Positions 60,264 to 64,000 of a stretch of DNA of 64,000 nucleotides are shown here, piece by piece. Under the pieces are notes generated by a model. That model saw only the letters and a list, made by a program, of their open reading frames with translations, was not told the DNA's origin and ran no database searches. How positions within the stretch are numbered: the first letter of the stretch is position 1; the number at the start of each line of letters is the position of its first letter. Position numbers and translations under genes: made by a program. The stretch comes from Plutella xylostella (Eukaryota > Arthropoda > Insecta > Lepidoptera > Plutellidae), in contig NC_063987.1 of assembly GCF_932276165.1 (NCBI RefSeq), forward strand, positions 1,612,001 to 1,676,000, given 5' to 3'.

Positions 60264-61631
60264 ATGGAGCAAATTTTTATGGTAGAAGTATTAGTCAAAA
60301 GAGTGGTGCTCAAAATTGAGCCCCCAGTCATAACACCATCAGAACTAGAGTTTTTAGAAGAACAACGGAGACAACAGGAAGCGCAGTTAGCTTTGAGAGC
60401 TGGTGGGAAGAAAAAAAAAGAGAAAAAAAAGAAGAAGAAAAAAAAGAAACCTAAAAAGAAAAAGAAGAAGGGAAAAAAGAAGAAAGGGAAGAAAAAGAAA
60501 GGTCCTAAAGGACCTTCTGAAGAAGAACTCAAGTTTCTGCAATCATGCTCTATGCAGATGAACTGTTTACCTGTTTTCGATTTCACTGTCGCTCATGATA
60601 ACTTTATAGCTCCACCTCCCCCACCTCCTGTCAAGAAAGGCAAAAAAGGTAAGAAAGGAAAAAAAGGTAAGAAAAAGAAGCCTAAAAAGAAAAAGAAGAA
60701 GGGAAAGAAGAAGAAGAAGGGGAAGAAACCTGCAGCCAGAGTCCTGAAACTACCATCGGAACCGATACCACAACCTCCATTCATGGGAGTTGGTAATGCA
60801 GTCATATTCTTGTCTCGACCTTCGAAACTAAAAGAAATAATGGAGAAGACCCCATTACATATATCAGTATGGAACAGAGACCAAGACATGAATTGTATAG
60901 GATTTGTGGATGTTGAATGGCATAAATCTTTCTTGGAGTGTCTAGAGCGATCAGAAGAACTGAACCCAGCAGATATGGATGCAGCCCAGTACAGAAACAC
61001 TACGCCACCAGAAATTATCACCAACACAGTTGAAATGGTCAAAAGATTAAGATGCGAAGAGAACCTTCTACCTTCAGGTGAAATAGAGTTCTTCCTTAAA
61101 CTTTCTTGTTTAGGAAACAGAGTTCTATCCCATTTTGTAGCCTTACCAGAAATGGAAAGAATACCAGGGCGGAAATACCTCATAGACGATCTCAAGTTAA
61201 AAGACGTTGAAGTAGTAAGACATTGGGAAGGTACAGCTATAGAATCTGCCCCTCCAGTTGCATACTTCTATAGTGCACCGGATATAATCAGAGAACCTAT
61301 AAGACCAGAGGAAGAGCATAAAGTATTCGAAGATTTTGTTGCACCGTTTACCAAGAGTGAGCTTGCTATTCTGGCCATGGGATTCCCGAAAGGGCCTTGT
61401 GGTGGTACTAACTGTCCAAGAAGAATGGACTATAGAGGCAGTCAACATCAGTTCATTTTCGGAATGACGGATAAAGGAAAGTATCAACACGGCACCTTTA
61501 TAAATGAAAGAGATATGCACGGGCCTTGTGGTAGGTTAGATTGTCCACTTGCCAAGAGGGTACGGTCATACCTCTGCAACGAAGGATGCTACCAACCTTG
61601 TAGGAAGCCATGTCCTAAAGAACTTTACTAG
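60264..61631 (+). CDS. Lysine-rich protein with Cys-rich C-terminal tail, uncharacterised insect family
   Basis: A 455-codon open frame in one exon. Residues about 49-82 and 124-156 are nearly pure Lys tracts broken by Gly and Pro, and residues 117-122 are a Pro run. Residues about 195-295 alternate hydrophobic and polar positions and end in a segment like GEIEFFLKLSCLG, which could be a C2-like beta fold (inference). The C-terminus has two GPCG-x(3)-CP motifs (about 377-384 and 420-427) and a final Cys cluster (438-450) that could bind metal. No signal peptide or membrane segment is visible. The start is set by an in-frame TGA in the upstream exon, five codons before this ATG once the intron is removed. 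From memory it resembles insect-only proteins of unknown function (perhaps the DUF4776/DUF4788 group); this is unverified. The role is unknown; the Lys tracts would suit nucleic-acid or microtubule binding. The expression of this gene as a protein-coding unit is well supported, its function is not. Confidence 0.88.
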   Translation: MEQIFMVEVLVKRVVLKIEPPVITPSELEFLEEQRRQQEAQLALRAGGKKKKEKKKKKKKKKPKKKKKKGKKKKGKKKKGPKGPSEEELKFLQSCSMQMNCLPVFDFTVAHDNFIAPPPPPPVKKGKKGKKGKKGKKKKPKKKKKKGKKKKKGKKPAARVLKLPSEPIPQPPFMGVGNAVIFLSRPSKLKEIMEKTPLHISVWNRDQDMNCIGFVDVEWHKSFLECLERSEELNPADMDAAQYRNTTPPEIITNTVEMVKRLRCEENLLPSGEIEFFLKLSCLGNRVLSHFVALPEMERIPGRKYLIDDLKLKDVEVVRHWEGTAIESAPPVAYFYSAPDIIREPIRPEEEHKVFEDFVAPFTKSELAILAMGFPKGPCGGTNCPRRMDYRGSQHQFIFGMTDKGKYQHGTFINERDMHGPCGRLDCPLAKRVRSYLCNEGCYQPCRKPCPKELY

Positions 61632-61757
61632 AAACTGTGATTCAATCATTTAGGCAATAATCAAATATAAATAGTATCTATACTTATTATTATTACACTA
61701 TTATGACTGATCGCGACTCTCTGGTAACTTGTGATTGTAATATTTGGGTCCAATAGC

Positions 61758-61782
61758 AATAAATGAGACATTGTAAAATAAA
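61758..61782 (+). terminator. Poly(A) signals of the lysine-rich protein gene
   Basis: AATAAA occurs at 61,758-61,763 and again at 61,777-61,782, about 130-150 bases after the TAG stop, and is followed by an AT-rich stretch. This fits a short 3' UTR for the gene ending at 61,631. Confidence 0.65.
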
Positions 61783-62045
61783 TCTTAAAATTTTATTTCC
61801 AATTTTAAAACTTTCTCTTTTAAAGTAGGTATGTCCAACACCTACTCGTTGAATTTATATGGTAGTGAAACAATTAGTACCTAAATACCTTTATTATGAA
61901 TCATAAACTTATAGACAGGCATATTCCAGATCCAATTACATTTCAAAATGGTTTTCATTCTTAAAAACTCACGCCTTGTGCTCGTGGTGAAATGTAAAGT
62001 AGTAGGTACATTGTCCCGTAGGATAGGTATTAATGGTGTTTTTTT

Positions 62046-62150
62046 GTGGTTGTCTGGAAGAGATTACTTTTAGTAACAAGGCCGCCGATTGTGCTATTTA
62101 TTTTCTGTTCTATGTACCTATGTGAATTTTTTTGGTGTGCTATAAGAGCT
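62046..62150 (+). mobile_element. Non-LTR retroelement 3' end (GGTTGTCTGGAAGA family)
   Basis: Shares GGTTGTCTGGAAGAGAT and AACAAGGCCGCCGATTGTGC-like sequence with the copy at 19,368; its tail is degraded. Confidence 0.5.
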
Positions 62151-62904
62151 ATTTGAATTTTAACGTATCAAAATAATTGCCCCAGTATCTTCCATTAGCA
62201 GTCACCAGAATATCCACCTAACACCACTCATCACCGGTCGGTGAAACCAAATGATTCCAAGAAACGATATGCAGCAAGACAATGTGAATCCGTTCCCTTG
62301 GCCCATATAATTATTACAAACTTTGTACACAATGCTCTCCATTAAGATCTGGATAAAAAGGTTCTTATACAGAGACAGAAGAGGACTTAAAACACCTGAT
62401 GGTGAACTGCATGCATCGCAGCAAGATTTGACACCAACAAGTCTGCTTGGTTACGCTGTAGTGCCCTCAAATAAAAGCTCAGTAATTAGGACTTGGATTT
62501 GGTTTTGCACACCTTTTGTAATTATGGACTTTTTATTGCCGATTTACAGTTTTTTTAACGGCCTCTCTTTGTGTGGCAAACCACTTATTGTTATCTTGAT
62601 TCATATATCTTTTCACGTCACTGCTGCAATTAGTACCTATCTTTCGTATTGAGTATATTTTGTATTGTACTCTTTCTGTATTACTTTTTTATGCTCCTTT
62701 TACAAACTTTTGTCTCAAATTGCTTTTACAATCAATCAGCGCGATATTTCATATAAATAGTGATTGGTGTAAATATGTGTTTATTCATACCAAGAGTATA
62801 CCTACCTACCATGGCCGATATAACCTAGCTACTCTTATGTTATTAATTCCTGTGATATTAACTCAGGAACTATATGAATTGTAAATTTGAGTATTTATTT
62901 CTCC

Positions 62905-62972
62905 CCTGCCGAGCTTGGGGTCGGATGGCCGTGTGTGAGATGTCCCCACATAATTATAATCATATTATTGTA
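62905..62972 (+). mobile_element. SINE type A, 3' fragment
   Basis: GCTTGGGGTCGGATGGCCGT and GTGAGATGTCCCCACATAAT match the end of the type A body. Confidence 0.8.
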
Positions 62973-63336
62973 GTACTCCTTGGGATAGGCGTTACATATA
63001 TAGGTACGTCCAGCAGTAGACAGTCCAGTGACGGTCTGATGATGTAAATTTATATTAACATTATCAGACCGTAATAAGTTTTCATTTGTACACCTCTACA
63101 CCCGGAAGCGTCATCAATCGCACATTAGTCATTACAAAATGGTGATTGTAGTCATGATTTTAGTCATTTGCAGCACTTCAGACTAATTTACATCCATTAT
63201 TTCAACCGAGCTATGTTATTGTTATCTATCTATGCTAGGTACCTAAAGGTACCATAGTGATATAGGCCTTTCATAGTAAATACGTCGATTTTGTCCTATT
63301 ACTAGGTTTTATTTTTTATCTAACAATAATAATATT

Positions 63337-63597
63337 TAAAAAAAAACAAACAAACACTCACACCTTGTACTAATGTACTCCCTTGCGGGGTAGGCAGAGG
63401 TGCATTGCTGCACCCACTTTTCGCCAGTGTTATGTTAGTCCCAATGTAATACGGGGCGGGCCTATTTCCATTTTACGGGCACATCCAAGACCCGAGAACA
63501 AATATCTGTGTTTAAACAAATATCCAGCCGGGAATCGAACCCGGGACCTTCGGCTCAGTAGTCAGGGTCACGAACCACTACGCCATTCGGTCTTATT
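63337..63597 (-). mobile_element. tRNA-headed SINE, type B, with 11-bp target duplication
   Basis: Inverse-oriented copy of the 13,115 element, with B box GGTTCGATTCC complement at about 63,530. It is flanked by ATAATAATATT (63,326-63,336 and 63,598-63,608). The tail reads as GTTTGTTTGTTTTTTTTT on the - strand. Confidence 0.85.
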
Positions 63598-63845
63598 ATA
63601 ATAATATTAATAGGGCTGTAGGTATTAAGACCACACTTTGCCTTAACTTATTAGCCCATTATCATTGAACAATATCATCAGTTTTCCATTGTCTCTTAGT
63701 ATAGATAACTTCAATGTATTTAATTCCAGGATTATTATATGATGTATTATATGTTTATTCACCAGAATATTATGTACCATTAATTAAAATACTTTTACAT
63801 AAACAGGTAAAAAACAGTATTTTGTAAAAATTTCAATAATAATAA

Positions 63846-64000
63846 TATGTAGGGACATCTCACACACGGCCATCCGACCCCATACTATTAGGCAGAGCCT
63901 GTGTTATGGGTATCGGACAGCTGATATATCTTCACAAATACATAGATAGATACATATTAAATATTAATATTAACACTCAAGACCCGAGTACAAATATCTG
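63846..64000 (-). mobile_element. SINE type A, cut by the window edge
   Basis: Body and tail of a type A SINE on the - strand (GGGACATCTCACACACGGCC at its + strand start); the tRNA head would lie beyond the right edge. Confidence 0.8.

Noticed and set aside
60239..61520. Antisense frames opposite the lysine-rich protein gene
   Set aside because: Phe/Pro-rich shadows of the Lys codons and of the coding strand.
62323..62652. 109-codon frame with two hydrophobic stretches
   Set aside because: AT-rich sequence easily gives hydrophobic peptides; no homology recognised, no splice or poly(A) signals. Kept as unproven.
1..64000. CRISPR arrays, operons, riboswitches, bacterial terminators
   Set aside because: Nothing of the kind seen; the sequence is eukaryotic in every recognisable feature.

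Overview
The window looks like nuclear DNA of a moth or butterfly (Lepidoptera). It is AT-rich and gene-poor, and it is packed with tRNA-headed SINEs, RTE-type LINE 3' tails and many families of short inverted-repeat elements of the kind I associate with lepidopteran introns and intergenic DNA. I saw no bacterial-style gene organisation, and the gene models carry GT/AG splice signals. All similarity statements rest on reading the sequence and on recalled family features; no database search was possible.

Genes are few. The one complete gene is on the + strand at 60,264-61,631 (455 codons, with a spliced 5' UTR and a poly(A) signal). It encodes a lysine-rich protein with a Cys-rich tail, of an apparently insect-specific uncharacterised type. 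Two first coding exons lie on the - strand: 31,786-31,927 ends in a strong GTGAGT donor and sits below a CpG-rich promoter-like region (about 32.3-33.2 kb); 29,495-29,605 encodes a signal peptide and ends in a GTAAGT donor. Other coding-like stretches (35.5, 45.5, 53.8 kb) are weak candidates.

Layout. 1-13 kb: MITEs, SINEs and tiny RTE tails with target-site duplications, including a 5'-inverted (twin-primed) RTE copy at 10,870-11,203. 13-23 kb: nested repeats, including a SINE in a MITE, a 1.46-kb hAT-like element with an 8-bp duplication that hosts two Tc1/mariner-class elements, and a SINE splitting a Tc1-like MITE. 23.6-26.3 kb: a non-autonomous LTR retrotransposon on the - strand with two identical 252-bp LTRs. 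26-37 kb: mostly AT-rich DNA with the two first exons. 37.9-40.9 kb: a 3.0-kb element bounded by CACTG inverted termini that carries a decayed, intron-containing gene. 42.5-47.2 kb: two identical 174-bp inverted repeats, each holding an inward-facing TATA/initiator promoter, bound 4.7 kb that includes a GC-rich minisatellite. 47-60 kb: AT-rich, sparse. 60-64 kb: the lysine-rich protein gene followed by SINEs.

The most unusual items are the promoter-bearing inverted-repeat unit (42.5-47.2 kb), the CACTG element with its gene remnant (37.9-40.9 kb), the LTR element with identical LTRs, and the twin-primed LINE. No evidence links the host genes into one pathway.
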